Positions 47,141-59,259 of a stretch of DNA of 64,000 nucleotides are shown here, in pieces. The position numbers were made by a program, and so were the translations under genes. Positions within the stretch are counted from its first letter, which is position 1, and each line of letters opens with the position of its first letter. This DNA comes from Halictus rubicundus. Taxonomy: Eukaryota > Arthropoda > Insecta > Hymenoptera > Halictidae. A model generated the notes under the pieces. The model saw nothing but the letters and a program-made list of their open reading frames with translations. It was not told the origin of the DNA and searched no databases. The stretch lies in contig NW_027488566.1 in NCBI RefSeq assembly GCF_050948215.1, positions 1,043,501 to 1,107,500 of the forward strand. Direction: 5' to 3'.

Positions 47141-48061
47141 TGTTACGTATGGAGACGTTTCAACGTTCATTTTCGATTAGAAGTTCTAATCTCCTTTCTG
47201 AGAACGAAAAGCGTTCCAACAGGCCCCTTTGTTTAATGATTGTACTCCGGCTGGACGCAGCTGGCACGAAGCATGATTCAGTAGCAGCACCGTACGATTT
47301 CTTAATATGGAAATCTTCAAAACATCCCCTTCTGGAATGTTTTATCAAGATAGTCTTTGATAGGAAACATCCTGGCTAACCCTTCGTTTTACCCCTTTAA
47401 ACAAAAGATCCAGCTGCAAACCTTAAACTCACTCGAAATGACAAATACGAGTATGTGACCGTAGAATAAAACAGACTCATTTCCCCTCTCATTTTTAGGG
47501 TATATAAACCCATTCATTTTCATTCTCTTTGGTTCAGTCGAGTTTCAGAAGTTATTCGGTAACGTCGCGTTACGCGTAAGAGTCATTTCTAGTGAGATCG
47601 GGTTAAGGCCCCTTTCGAATCAACGTAACCTTATAGATTCCGTTAGTTCGCGTATTCTATTTGGCATTCAACAATCGCTCTCCGACCCCGCATTGCCAGT
47701 GCGTCAACACCGTGCACCATAGGTAATAATTTCTATAATTGTACACTTATTAAATTCACTCGCGACACAACAACTACAATTGTAATTATTCCAATTCAGA
47801 ATAAATTGTCTTGTTTGTTAACTCGCGTAATTTACAACCTTTAATTATTGCCTAAAATCCTAATCTAATAATTGAACGTTCCCATACGATACAATCTTAC
47901 CGCTCGGATTGTATCAATTAAATTATATAAGTTACGAGGCTTACTAATCTTAAAATCAGATCAACAAAGATTTCCAAGTTGAAAACAAATTGAAACCATA
48001 TTCCTGTGGTAAAAATCCCCTCGCCGGCCTCTCGCGTTGCTCATAGCCCTGGCTCGTAACA
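47141..48061. mobile_element. Solo LTR (921 bp) with 4-bp target duplication
   Basis: TGTTACGTATGG...CTCGTAACA, flanked on both sides by TTAG (47137-47140 and 48062-48065). It interrupts the LINE RT gene at the codons for its LTYAAP motif. A TATA motif (GGGTATATAAACCC, around 47500) followed by TTCAGT gives the likely promoter and plus-strand orientation. No internal retroelement genes are present, so it is a recombined solo LTR. Confidence 0.85.
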
Positions 48062-48065
48062 TTAG

Positions 48066-50680
48066 TATAGGTCTAATTAGTAACATATATAGTATTGATT
48101 TGGTTTTTCCGGGGAGGTGTTTGTTGTAAAACAGTCGGCTGTTAGCTTTAAAGGCTGTGGTTGCTTTTGTAAGTTGTTTCTATGTGAACTTCGAGGTACT
48201 TAACTGATTTTTTGTGCGGTATTTTGCAATTGGATGTTGTTCCCGGTACTGTGGTGTTAATATGGAATTTGTTGCCGCCAGCTTTGATTTTGGTGGATAG
48301 ATAATGGAGGGGTTTGCGGAATAGGATCGTTTCACATTTTTGGGGGTTAAGTCGGAGGTTCCAGGCACTGTAGTAATTGTTGATCTTGTTGACGGTTGTT
48401 TCGAGTTCCGTTTGTACTGTGTTTACGCGGTTGCTTGAGGTGTAAGTAACAAGATCGTTCGCGAATGCCAGTACAGCTGCCTTATTTGGTTTATTGAATT
48501 CGAACGCCTTCAGGAGATCGCTAGTGTAAATGTTAAATAGTATTGGGGAGTTTACTGTGCCTTGTTGCAGTCCTTCTATGATGTAGAATGTCTGTGTCGA
48601 TGTTGTCTTTCCGTCCCATGTTACAAATTTTTTGTCGGTTGTCATGTCCAGTATTGTGTGGATTAGCCATTTGGGGAATTCTTTCCGATGTAGTTTGTAT
48701 AAGGGTCCGTTGAGCCAGACCGAATCGAAGGCTTTTTCTAAGTCTAGTAGGGCAGCGCCTACTAGTTGGTTGTTGCTGATTTTGTTATTTACGTCGGATA
48801 TGAATTTGTGGATTGCGTGGGTCCTTGAGTGTTTGTGTCTGAATCCGAATTGACAGTCTGGTATGATATTGTGTGATGTGCAGTGTTGTGTAATTTTGTT
48901 ATTGATGACGGCTTCGTATACTTTACTTAGGCTTGGGGTTAGGCTGATTGGCCTGTAGCTGGAGGGGTCATTCGGGTTCTTGTTTCTTTTCAGTATGGGG
49001 AGAACTTTGGCCGTTTTCCAGATTTTTGGGAAATAGCTGTTATTTATGGCGTTGTTAAATAGGATTGCGAGGTGCGTTATTATTTTGTCAGGTAAGTGTT
49101 TTAGTACTATCGGGGGTATTCGGTCTGTTTGGGATTGGCTGCGCGTGGCGTCAGATCTCGAACGCGAGATCCACCGCGCCGCCCCACTATTGGCCGGTGC
49201 TCTTGTCGCCGCGAGATCGACGGTCGATCGACGACGAGTCGTGCCATAGGCTGTCGCCGCCGGATCGATTATCGACGCCGCTAATAGAATTCTATTGGCT
49301 CGGGTTCAAAATTCTGCAAATCATCATTCCGGCGGTGATAGAAAACCGCTCGCGACTCGTCAACGATCAGATCGTTAGTTCATCTCTAACCGTTAACATC
49401 GCGAAATAGTTCCTCTCTTAAAATCGTTATCAGTAGTTAAGACGTCGCGCGTCGTGGGGCCGGTCTGTCTACAGCGATTCGGTATCGGGTTCTCAGCCGC
49501 TAAACTGAGAATAATCATACGTTTAATTCAGTTTCATACATTTATTGTTATTTTGAAGTCCATCCGGGCAGTTGGCTTCACCCTGTACATATTCGGTGTA
49601 AAGTTTGTAAGTGACGAACCGCTAGACGGAAATAAAGTGCTCGTCCCGCACAGCAGAGTTTATTTTCCGTCCCAATCCGTAACACGGTCTGTCCCAACGG
49701 AGGTTTAGTTTGGGAGTCTTTTGAGTATGCTGTTCACTGTGAAGGTTACGTCGTCAGTGTCTTCGGGGTCTTTGGCGTTGTTAAGATTTGAGAATTGCGT
49801 GATGGTGGTCATATTGTGTCTGTTCGTTGCAAATTCGTGTGTTAGAGTGCGAGCCGTGTTGTCTATTGTTTCTTTCAGTCTTGTTCCGTCGTTTAGGTGT
49901 CGGGGGGAGTTGACTGTTTCGTAATAGGCTCCTATGGCGTTAAGTTTGTCTGTCGGGGTAGTTAGGATGTAGCTGTCGTTCGTTTTTTGGAGGGTTGTTG
50001 TGTTGCATTTGCCTTTGTCTAGTATGTGGCTGACGCTTTGTTTTATATGGATGTCGTCTATTGTGGAAGGAGGTTTTCGTCTGAAGATTGAGTTGATTTT
50101 AGGGAAGAAGGTGTCGTTATTTTTGTGGTCGATTTGTTTGATTACGTTTGTCCAGTATTTGTTTATGGCTTTGGTGAATTCGGTCTGTAGTTTTTTTTTT
50201 TAGGAGTTTGTGGGTGTTTATAGCTGTTTTTGTTATGGTTAGATGCGAGTTAGGATCTGTTAGGTGTAGTTTGTGAAGTAATTTTGTTAGTGTTTTTTTG
50301 TGTTTTTGGAGTTTGGTGATTTTTCGGTTGATGTATATTGTGGTGTTGTTGCGCGCCTTGAATTGGGGTGTATGTGTGTTTATTGCGTTCATGATTACGT
50401 CTGTGATGGTTAGCAGGTTGTTGTCGATGTCCGTGATTGTTAGGTTACGGTCGGTAGGTATCGTGTTTGTATAGTTTCGGTCTATTTCTTTTGTAAAGGC
50501 CTTCCATTTAGTGGCCTTGTAATTTAGCTTTATGGTCTCTGGGTAGTTTGCTGTCGGGATGTTGGAGGGGAGTTCGAAGTTCATTGATACGGCCAAGTGA
50601 TGGACAGGTCCGGTTTGAATGTGGGGGTGGAGGTTGTGATGGTGTGTAGTCTGTATGTCAGGTCGTGTTTGTTTTCCCAC
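48066..50680 (-). pseudogene. LINE ORF2 reverse transcriptase region (frameshifted)
   Basis: Minus-strand pieces from 50680 to 48066, interrupted by a solo LTR at 49126-49684. Recognisable motifs are YRPISLTPSLSKVYE and LLDLEKAFDSVW (49000-48700), then GLQQGTVNSPILFNIY and the catalytic box FANDLVTY (48645-48148 frame, residues 61-68). Canonical non-LTR RTs have FADD, so the second position of the box has become Asn here, a likely inactivating change. Multiple frame breaks occur between 50117 and 48645. Confidence 0.8.
49126..49684. mobile_element. Solo LTR (559 bp) with 5-bp target duplication
   Basis: TGTTTGGGATTGG...CCAATCCGTAACA, flanked by CGGTC (49121-49125 and 49685-49689). It is unrelated in sequence to the other solo LTR in this LINE. 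An AATAAA lies near 49630, consistent with plus orientation. No coding region. Confidence 0.85.
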
Positions 50681-51213
50681 TTTTTAAAGTAGCGTCCTCT
50701 CTGATTGTTTGTTATGTCTCCCCAGTCTTTTCTTTTTGTGTTTAAGTCTCCGGCGATTATGTAGTAATTGTTGGCGTCGTGTAAATTTAGGGTTTGGAAT
50801 AGGTGTTCAAGTTCTGTGATGTATAGTGTTCTATTGTCGTTCGTCGCGTATGCACTTATTATGAATAGTGTGTTGTTGTTTTCGGTTTTTGTCTTTATGA
50901 TCGTGTATTCTAAAATTTTGTTGATGGTTGATGAGGGAGTGTGTATCTGTTCGCAGGGGATGTTATTTTTTATTAGAATTGCGGTTCCGCTGACTTGGGT
51001 TGCGTTGGGCCTGTCTGTCCTATATAGTTTGTAATTTTTGAAGCTGAGGGTGTGTTTGGGGTTGAGCTTTGTCTCGGATAGAAGTATTATATCGTGGTTA
51101 TGGTCTTGGAGGAATTGTTTCAAGTCGAGTCTGCGTGGACGGGTGATTATAGAGTTTACGTTGATTGAAGTTATATTTATGGTGGGGGGGGGGCTGGCGG
51201 CGTTACTATTCAT
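50581..51213 (-). pseudogene. LINE ORF2 APE-type endonuclease
   Basis: 210-residue open frame starting at 51213, overlapping the end of ORF1 (stop at 51206) by a few bases, as is common in Jockey-type elements. Motifs are ITSINVNSI, IILLSETKL (catalytic Glu), YYIIAGDLNTKRKDWGD and a final DLSIT segment, the usual exonuclease-endonuclease-phosphatase fold order. It then frameshifts into the linker and RT. Confidence 0.85.
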
Positions 51214-52919
51214 TGTGCTTTTCGAATAATGTATTGAGGACGAATTCTATTTTCTCGGAGTTGATAGATACCTGGGTGGCTATTTGGTTTAGTTGTGTGG
51301 CGATGAGCGCGGCTATTTCGGTTTTTAAATTTTCTATCCAGTTGGCCGGGGGTTGTAGGGTGGGTGGCTTCTCGGTGTTGTGCTGGCTGGGTGTTCCGGT
51401 GTTCTTCTGGATGTTGGTGGTGTGGGTTGGTTGTGGCGGTGTCGGGCGTTCTTGTGGTGGTTGGGCGTGTTGCATTGTTCCTCTGGCCATTTGTGCGTAT
51501 GTTAGGCTGGGCGTTACCGCTGTGGCGATTTTCTGTAATCTTCTGTTCGTAGTTTGATGGTTGTGGGTTTGCGTGTCTCTATTTAATTTGAGTGCAAACT
51601 TGATGTATGGGCAGCCTTTATACGAGGCGGGGTGCCCGGTTTGCCCGCAGTTGGCACATTTGAGGTTGGCTCGGTTGTCTGAGTTTGTGAGCGGGCAGTT
51701 CCCGGTCCCGTGGTTTTCTGCGCATTTTACGCAGCGATAGCCTAGTTGGCAGTTTCGACTAGCGTGTCGAATTCGTTGGTATTTTTTACACTGGAACAGT
51801 TGGGGTTTCCGGAGATGCTCCCATCTAACTTTTTGGTATGCCAGCGTTTTGATTTTGAATAGCGCTGCTGTCCGGCTTTCTCTGCTGATTTGCAATAGGT
51901 AGTGGTGTAGGTCGGGCTTCTGTTTATTGAAAATAAATTTGGTTAGGCTGATTATATTTGTTTCGGGTAGGTTTAGTTCTTCAATTTCATTTTTGATTTC
52001 GTCTGCTGTAAAGTTTCCTTTGATTCCTTTTAGAATTATGGATTTTGGTTTTTGGTCTTTGGGGGTTTATGTGTAGTATTGTGTATTAATTTCGGTCAGC
52101 TTTTCTGTCAATGCCTTGTGTGTCTGCAGGTTTTTTGTGTAAATTGTGTGATTTTCCTTATCGTTTTCCTTCACGATGAAATCCTGTTTTTTAATGTTTA
52201 GAGAGTGTGCGATGCGGATTATATCCCCTATGTTGGAGTTGAGGGTGTATATTGGTGGTGGAGCGTAGGTTTTGGTTCTAGGTTGCGCGCTAGTTGGTTG
52301 CGTTTTTGGGGTGTTCTCATCTAGTTCCTTGTCGCTATTGTCCGAGAGCGTTTGGAATTGGTTGCTGAATTCCACTAGGGATGTGGTGTCGGTGGTGCCG
52401 GGTGCGGCTTTCTGTGTTTTTTTGGGGGTTTCCCATTGGTCCGTTGGGGCGTTTTCCGTGTCTGTGGCGGTCGAGTTCTTTCCTGATCCGGAGGATGGCG
52501 CTGCGGTGTTTTTTGATCTGGCTGCATTTAGGTTCGGCTGGATTGCGTGTTTGGGGGCTGTTGTTCTGTTGTTTTCTTTTAGAATGCTCTTGAACAGCTT
52601 GTCCATTTGTAGAGATGTTAGTTTAGGTATTTTTGATGTGCCAGGTTTGTTGGTTAGGTCCTCCGTGCTGATTTCTTTGTTTTCTCCCTCGTTGGTGTGG
52701 CGTCTTTTGGGACAGGAAGCGGAGTGGGCGCCATTGAGCCCGATACGGGACGAGCGTTCCTCGTCGGGTATCGGGGCCTGGCTTCTTTTTGTTGTTGGGG
52801 TCCCTTATGTGGATTGCTGCTTCACAATTAATTATCACGCACTTGAGGGCTGCAAGAGCCTCACGATAACTATATGCACTTTGTTGGAATATGCACTGTT
52901 CACTGTTATTCAATTTCAC
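51206..52919 (-). pseudogene. LINE ORF1 (Gag-like, PRE_C2HC and zinc knuckles), frameshifted
   Basis: Three broken frames on the minus strand: 52919-52623, 52606-52067 (MDKLFKSILKENNRTT...) and 51895-51206. The last has a PRE_C2HC-like region (KVRWEHLRKPQLFQCKKYQRIRHAS, shown only in part) and two knuckles (CVKCAENHGTGNC, CANCGQTGHPASYKGC), then a Pro/Gln/Thr-rich tail. This nucleic-acid-binding ORF1 type is typical of the Jockey clade. At least two frameshifts lie between 52067 and 51895. Confidence 0.8.
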
Positions 52920-53148
52920 TGTTTCAATTTTGTCTGATAATAAAAGTGGCGCAAAATAGATATACTACACTTCAAAAGTTTGGAAGAAGATAAACAGAAT
53001 CTTATAGAACTTTAGTGTTCACGATTTTTTATTATAATCGAAGTATGTGACTTAGTATGAAAATTGAATTTAGGAAAGTGCAAGAAGCTGGGGAAAAAAG
53101 GCAACGGGTCAAATGATACATAATAATGAATACGCATTTATATATATA

Positions 53149-55003
53149 CAGGGTGGCCCACATAACTCTGAACAGCTCAATATCTCGAAAACTATGCCAT
53201 CGATTTTAAAGTTCTTAGTCTTAAATTGCATGGAACTGAAGGGCTTTTCTGACTACATAAACGTGAAATGGCCTCCCTTCCCCTTTAACGGGGGAGGGGA
53301 GGTACCTTTGTAATTTTAAATGGAACCCCCTATAAAATGTTACATATTTAGATTCTACCGGAAAAAACAAGTCAATTTTGTCGGAAACATTTTTTTGTCA
53401 GATACATCCATGATGAGATATAACAGTTTGAAGTTTCGAGTTGCAGGTACTTGAAGCGCTCGGAAATAGCGTTATGGAATTATACGCGCTTGAGTCTTTT
53501 GCTTATTCGTGAAGAAATCAAATGTAATTTAAATTAAATGTTCAAAATGTCCACCACGGGCTTGTAAACATTTATTTACTCGAAACATCAAAGTTGTTCT
53601 AACATTTTTTAACATTTTGGGAGTCACTGAAGCGCAAGCGTCACGTATTCTTTGTTTCATATCCTCTTTTGTCGTCGGTGGTTCAAACATAACTTTGCCC
53701 TTTACATATCCCCATAAGAAAAAATCTAATGGTGTTAGATCGGGGGATCGAGGAGGCCATTAACGAGGTCCCCCACGACCTATCCATTTGTTCCCAAATT
53801 TTTCGTTCAAAAATTGCCTGGTGATGATTGCAAAATGTGGAGGAGCGCCGTCTTGTTGGAACCACATTTCTCTTCTAACGTGCAGTGGCACATCTTCCAA
53901 AAGCGCAGGCAAATGATTTTTTAAGAAATCACAATAACTTGCAGATGTTACAGTTTCTTGAAAAAAATAAGGTCCAATCACAAAATCTCCTATTAGGCCA
54001 CACCAAACATTTAAAGGCCATCGATGTTGAAAGGGAACACATCGCATCCGATTTGGGTTTTCCACGGCCCAATAATGCAGATTATGTCTATTTACATGCC
54101 CTGAATTCATAAAAGTGGCCTCATCGGAAAAAAGTATTTTGCACAAAAAGTCGTTTTCCACAACACCCTGCAGCCACTCACAAAATCTTACGCGGTGATC
54201 GTAATCTGCTATCGAAAGCTCTTGTGATAAAACCATGTGATATGGATGATACTTTTGCCGTTTCAAAATTCGTTGAATTGATGAACGACTAATATGTGAT
54301 GTTTGTGCAAGTGTACGTTGACTAATATGAGGATTTAATGTAATTGCAGCAAGAATACTGGCACTATTATTTTCATTAGTGACAGCTTTACTAAGCCGCT
54401 TTTCTAAATTATGAAATGTTGCATGACATTTTTTGATCCCATAACGTTCAAAAAACATCACTGCTGCACGCCGATAATTTTTTTGGCATTCACCTAACGT
54501 TAATAACATATTCGCTTCTATGTCAAAAGTAGCCATAATCACAATGTTATTGCTTGAATAACGGCTCTAAACTGAAAACGTTTTCATAGATAAGTGAGTC
54601 AAACTCAAGAATTGTAAATATTATTGTTTGTGTTTCTTCATGAATAAGCAAAGGACTCAAGCGCGTATAATTCCATAACGCTATTTCCGAGCGCTTCAAG
54701 TACCTACAACTCGAAACTTCAAACTGTTATATCTCATCATGGAAGTATCTGACAAAAAAATGTTTCAGACAAAATTGACTTGTTTTTTCCGGTAAAATCT
54801 AAATATGTAACATTTTATAGGGGGTTCCATTTAAAATTACAAAGGTACCTCCCCTCCCCCGTTAAAGGGGAAGGGAGGCCACTTCACGTTTATGTAGTCA
54901 GAAAGGCCCTTCAGTTCCATGCAATTTAAGACTAAGAACTTTAAAATCGATGGCATAGTTTTTTTGAGATATTGAGCTGTTCAGAGTTATGTGGGCCACC
55001 CTG
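53149..55003 (-). mobile_element. Tc1/mariner-superfamily transposon with about 370-bp TIRs
   Basis: 1855 bp flanked by TA on both sides (53147-53148, 55004-55005). The TIRs 53149-53517 and 54632-55003 start CAGGGTGGCCCACATAACTC and remain highly similar over their whole length, far longer than the roughly 30-bp TIRs of classical mariners. The transposase gene lies between them on the minus strand. Confidence 0.88.
53545..54542 (-). pseudogene. Mariner-like transposase (DUF4817-type HTH plus DDE/DDD), one nonsense codon
   Basis: The frame opens at 54542. The N-terminal helix-turn-helix (ECQKNYRRAAVMFFERYG) is of the DUF4817 type, followed by a second HTH (ISQRTLAQTSHISRSSIQRIL). Catalytic motifs are FSDEATF, WFQQDGAPPH and, after the stop, SPDLTPLDFFLWG. 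The spacing between the second and third catalytic Asp is about 36 residues, different from DD34D mariners. A TAA at about 53760 interrupts the gene before the third Asp; the frame then continues open to about 53545. Otherwise the coding sequence looks little decayed, so the copy is probably inactive but recent. Confidence 0.82.
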
Positions 55004-55257
55004 TATATCTATATATCTATACTCCCACTCAAAAATTAATTCGTTAACAATTAGCGCAAGAGAGAACACTTCATTTATTTAATATTGCTTTAATATTGGG
55101 TGATACATAAATGGTCCAACATTTGTTGCACTGGATTGGGGAAAACCCAGAAAAACCCAATCAGACCACTATACTGACGATTACAGATGAAAATTAAAAA
55201 AAATTTTAAACATATTTGGAAATTGTAGTTTTACATGGATTTAATTTTAATAGTTTT

Positions 55258-55281
55258 GTTTCCCCCCTTTTTTTTATTCAT
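55258..55281 (-). promoter_or_regulatory. Copia polypurine tract
   Basis: The minus strand reads AAAAAAAAGGGGGGAAAC directly at the end of the copia pol frame, the expected position for plus-strand priming. The 3' LTR should follow below 55255 but its exact limits are unclear; the mariner element ends at 55003. Confidence 0.55.
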
Positions 55282-56520
55282 GTTCCAGTAGTTCCATCTG
55301 CTTGCGGATGTACAAAAACCGAACTTTCGGTGATGGTTTTGTGAATGAGTCAGCTAACTGTTTATCTGTGGGAATATATTTATGTGTTATTACCTTTTGT
55401 TCCACTTTTTCACGTGTAAAATGATATTTTACATCTATATGTTTTGTTCGTTTATGATCTGTTGGATTACTTGCGATAGCAATACAACCATTATTATCTT
55501 CGAAGATAATTATCGGCTCTTTAATATTTATCTCTATGCTCTTCAAAAGAGATCTAAGCCAACAAGCTTCTTTAGTTGCTTCATATAATGCCATGTATTC
55601 GGCTTCTGTCGAGGAAGTTGCAACTGAATTTTGCCTTTTCGTATTCCAACAGATTGTATTACAGTCAAACATTTTAAAGATATACCCAGTTGTACTTTTT
55701 CGGTCTATTTCGTAACCTGCCCAATCAGAATCTACATAACCATTTAATAAACTTTCATAATTATCATTTTGTTTGTAAACTAAACGAAGTTTTAACGATC
55801 CTTTTATATATTTTAAAATTTTCTTTAAGTTTTGCCATAGCTCTCTGTTATTTTTATTTTGATATCTGCTGAGCAGATTTACTGCAAAGCATAAATCAGG
55901 CCGTGTGCATAGCATAGCATACATTAAACAGCCTATAACATTTCTGCATGGTGCATCGTAATACTCGTCAGCATTCAGAGCATTTAAATCTACTTTCGGA
56001 GGCAAAGGAGTATCTAAACTTTTACAATCAATCATATTGTATTTACGCAAAATATTTTCTAAATAGACATTTTGATCTAATGAGATTGTATTTTCTTTTC
56101 GTATGACGTTTATTCCCAAGAATAACTTTATTTCGTTCATATCTGTCATAGAAAATTGTTTCTTTAAGTATTCTTTGAAATTTTGCATCGTATTTCTATC
56201 ATACGTTACTATCAGAACATCATCTACATACAAGAGTACATAGATATTCTTATAAATATGATTGTTATTTAAAAAATATGGACAGCGATCTGATAAGGAG
56301 TTTTGGAAACCATGCTTTTTCAGTGTAACTTCGAAAAGTTCAAACCAGCATCTTGCAGACTGTTTCAGACCGTATAATGCTTTATTTAATTTACATACAT
56401 GTCCTTCAGGCGCTGAAATCCCATCCGGCACACGAATGTAAATCTCCTCTTTCAATAAACCGTTTAAAAATGCGGTTTTTACGTCCATCTGATGGACCAA
56501 TAAATTATGTTGATTTGCAA
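55274..56520 (-). pseudogene. Ty1/copia pol, C-terminal half (RT-RNase H)
   Basis: Minus-strand frame with RT motifs FANQHNLLVHQMDVKTAFLNG (written in part), LYGLKQSARCW and LLYVDDVLIV, followed by RNase H (GYVDSDWAG, RKSTTGYIF, SSTEAEYMALYEATKEACWL) and a tail ending near 55274. The RT is split from its N-terminal part by the 5.85-kb element at 56525-62375. Apart from the split the frame is intact over more than 400 codons. Confidence 0.88.
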
Positions 56521-56524
56521 AATA

Positions 56525-58708
56525 TGTAACCGTTTTATTCTTCTTCTTCGTGTTCCTGGCGTGTCTTTCCACGCGCACGCTGTCGCCTCCACACGAAGAA
56601 GGCACGTGAGAGAAATCGTATCAATGTTGAGCTTCCGATAGATAGATAGGGACGGTTACAACCCTAGTAAGATAAGGTTCGTGCCTCCAGGCACTGGAAG
56701 ACGGAGAGGTTCAAACTAACTTTGAATCATTCGGAGACGATGTTGGAGGTAGAAATAAGATATATTCTGTTATTCTTTATATGTACAGTAACCGCAATAC
56801 GACGGTTGCGAGATCAATGCTGTTCGCAGTTCTCGCCTACTCGATCGCGACTTCGTAGAATCGTGCCTTCGCATAGGCAGTTGCCCGAGCCCTATCCTGG
56901 CTCCACGTCTGGGTCCCTTTCTTATACTTTAATCGTATTACCGTATCGCGAGTTTCCCGAACGAACGTGAGTCGTCGTAGCATACGAGCACTCGCTGCTC
57001 ACGCAGGAAAAGTGCCCGAATGACGACACGTACAAGGCGTCGGTCAGACACCCGACCCTGAGGATCGCCTCCGTCGTCACTAGTCAGTGGGTTCGGAGAC
57101 TGTCCGGTATCGGTGGAAAGACGTTAACCGTACTTACTCTGATTACCGTATCGCGAATTTCCCGAACGAACGTGAGTCGTCGTAGCATACGAGCACCCGC
57201 TACTCACGCAGGAAAAGTGCCCGAATGACGACACGTACAAGGCGTCGGTCAGACACCCGACCCTGAGGATCGCCTCCGTCGTCACTAGTCAGTGGGTTCG
57301 GAGACTGTCCGGTATCGGTGGAAAGACGTTAACCGTACTTACTCTGATTACCGTATCGCGAATTTCCCGAACGAACGTGAGTCGTCGTAGCATACGAGCA
57401 CCCGCTACTCACGCAGGAAAAGTGCCCGAATGACGACACGTACAAGGCGTCGGTCAGACACCCGACCCTGAGGATCGCCTCCGTCGTCACTAGTCAGTGG
57501 GTTCGGAGACTACCCGGTATCGGTGGAAAGACGTTAACCGTACTTACTCTGATTATCGTATCGCGAATTTCCCGAACGAACGTGAGTCGTCGTAGCATAC
57601 GAGCACTCGCTGCTCACGCAGGAAAAGTGCCCGAATGACGACACGTACAAGGCGTCGGTCAGACACCCGACCCTGAGGATCGCCTCCGTCGTCACTAGTC
57701 AGTGGGTTCGGAGACTATCCGGTATCGGTGGAAAGACGTTAGCCGTACTTACTCTGATTACCGTATCGCGAATTTCCCGAACGAACGTGAGTCGTCGTAG
57801 CATACGAGCACCCGCTACTCACGCAGGAAAAGTGCCCGAATGACGACACGTACAAGGCGTCGGTCAGACACCCGACCCTGAGGATCGCCTCCGTCGTCAC
57901 TAGTCAGTGGGTTCGGAGACTACCCGGTATCGGTGGAAAGACGTTAACCGTACTTACTCTGATTACCGTATCGCGAATTTCCCGAACGAACGTGAGTCGT
58001 CGTAGCATACGAGCACCCGCTACTCACGCAGGAAAAGTGCCCGAATGACGACACGTACAAGGCGTCGGTCAGACACCCGACCCTGAGGATCGCCTCCGTC
58101 GTCACTAGTCAGTGGGTTCGGAGACTATCCGGTATCGGTGGAAAGACGTTAGCCGTACTTACTCTGATTACCGTATCGCGAAGCTCCGCACGGAGATATC
58201 CCGACACGAGCAAGAAAATTAACCTCCCTTTGTGGAGAATACGACTCGAGACCGATACAGTTTCCCTCGTCTCGTTGTAGTTATTATTTGATTAATTGCT
58301 ACGGCCGTTGATTGCCGCCCGTAGGACTTTATGGACCCGTGTCGTGCGGTTTGTACGACACTTCCTCAGTTTGAGGATATCACGAGAAGAAGGAACGCAG
58401 TCGGTTTGACTGTATCGCCCCTGAGTCGGTTTGACTCGCTCGCTGCGTACCGAACAGCCCGAAATTCCCGAACCCGAACAAGCTCGTGCCCAGACGTAGA
58501 GTGGCCTAATTCTGTTGCGCATCGACCTCATTCGATCCGTATCGCGTGGGGATCGATGCGCGCGCACGCTAATTAGTGGGGGATCCTGCGATCCTTCATT
58601 AAGAGAAGGATGACAGGACGACCAGGGACGTCGTGGTGGGGGTCCGCGTTGCTCATGCGACACGCCGCCCGATCGATACATATCGATATGTAATCGATAC
58701 GGTTACAT
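56525..58708 (-). repeat. 3' LTR of gag-only element, with six 205-bp repeats
   Basis: Read on the minus strand it starts TGTAACCGTATCGATTAC at 58708, directly after a polypurine tract, and ends AATAAAACGGTTACA at 56525. It contains six exact-length 205-bp tandem units (boundaries 56941, 57146, 57351, 57556, 57761, 57966 and 58171) that differ by a few substitutions. At 2.18 kb it is unusually long. Its body is reversed relative to the LTR at 61010-62375. Confidence 0.75.
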
Positions 58709-58709
58709 A

Positions 58710-58722
58710 TGCCCCCCCACCA
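58710..58722 (-). promoter_or_regulatory. Polypurine tract of the gag-only element
   Basis: The minus strand reads GGTGGGGGGGCATA followed by TGTAACCG, the expected arrangement of PPT and 3' LTR start. This supports minus orientation. Confidence 0.6.
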
Positions 58723-59259
58723 ATTTCGCGATTGCAGTTGCAGGGACGCAGTCAAGATGCACTGCGATCGGGTTTAATTCACAAAGCAATGATCGAATAT
58801 AATAATCGTTTGTAAAGAAAAAAAAAATAAACTTTAATTGTATACGTAAAATAAACTAGACCAGCGCATATAAACAACGGTTCTATGAACTAAGCTATAA
58901 CGGCGCACATTATTATGATTTAAACTAAACAATAATGTTAACAAGGCGGTTGCCATGCGTCTTGCAAGAAAATAATAAAAAGAGACTCACATTTGTACCG
59001 AAAGAAATTATAAGGAGTTTAAATCAAGGAGCACTGTAGTTGTAACAAAAAAAAAAAACTACACTTATTCTTGTCTCCTGTTTCGGTGGTCCACGTCTTT
59101 ATCATTTTGGGGGTTTCCTGGAATCGTCCTGCGACGTTACCTTTGTCACGGCATCTGGAACCTTGTTTACTCATCATGTGCCTTGTCTCGATGGAATTTT
59201 GTTTACATGTTGGCACCACCCCTTTGCCCCGCGCTCATCTCGTACCGCTCGACATTCGT

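Larger units (their letters stand above)
46068..52940 (-). mobile_element. Jockey-clade non-LTR retrotransposon, decayed, with two nested solo LTRs
   Basis: The minus-strand element ends in a poly-A tract (T-run 46068-46077 on the plus strand). It carries ORF1 with PRE_C2HC and zinc knuckles, then ORF2 with endonuclease and RT, all frameshifted. Without the two inserted LTRs it is about 5.4 kb, normal for Jockey-type elements. The exact 5' end and target duplication were not identified. Confidence 0.8.

Noticed and set aside
50768..52937. Plus-strand open frames opposite the LINE
   Set aside because: Translations are hydrophobic Val/Cys/Trp/Leu-rich antisense shadows of the Thr/Asn/Gln-rich LINE proteins.
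56941..58170. CRISPR-like array
   Set aside because: Units are 205 bp with no distinct short repeat and unique spacer; this is a simple tandem array inside an LTR of a eukaryotic element.
58292..58681. Open frame of 129 codons, with a similar frame at 60903-61238
   Set aside because: Both lie in the inverted LTR bodies of the gag-only element; similarity is explained by LTR duplication and GC-rich composition, not by a gene.
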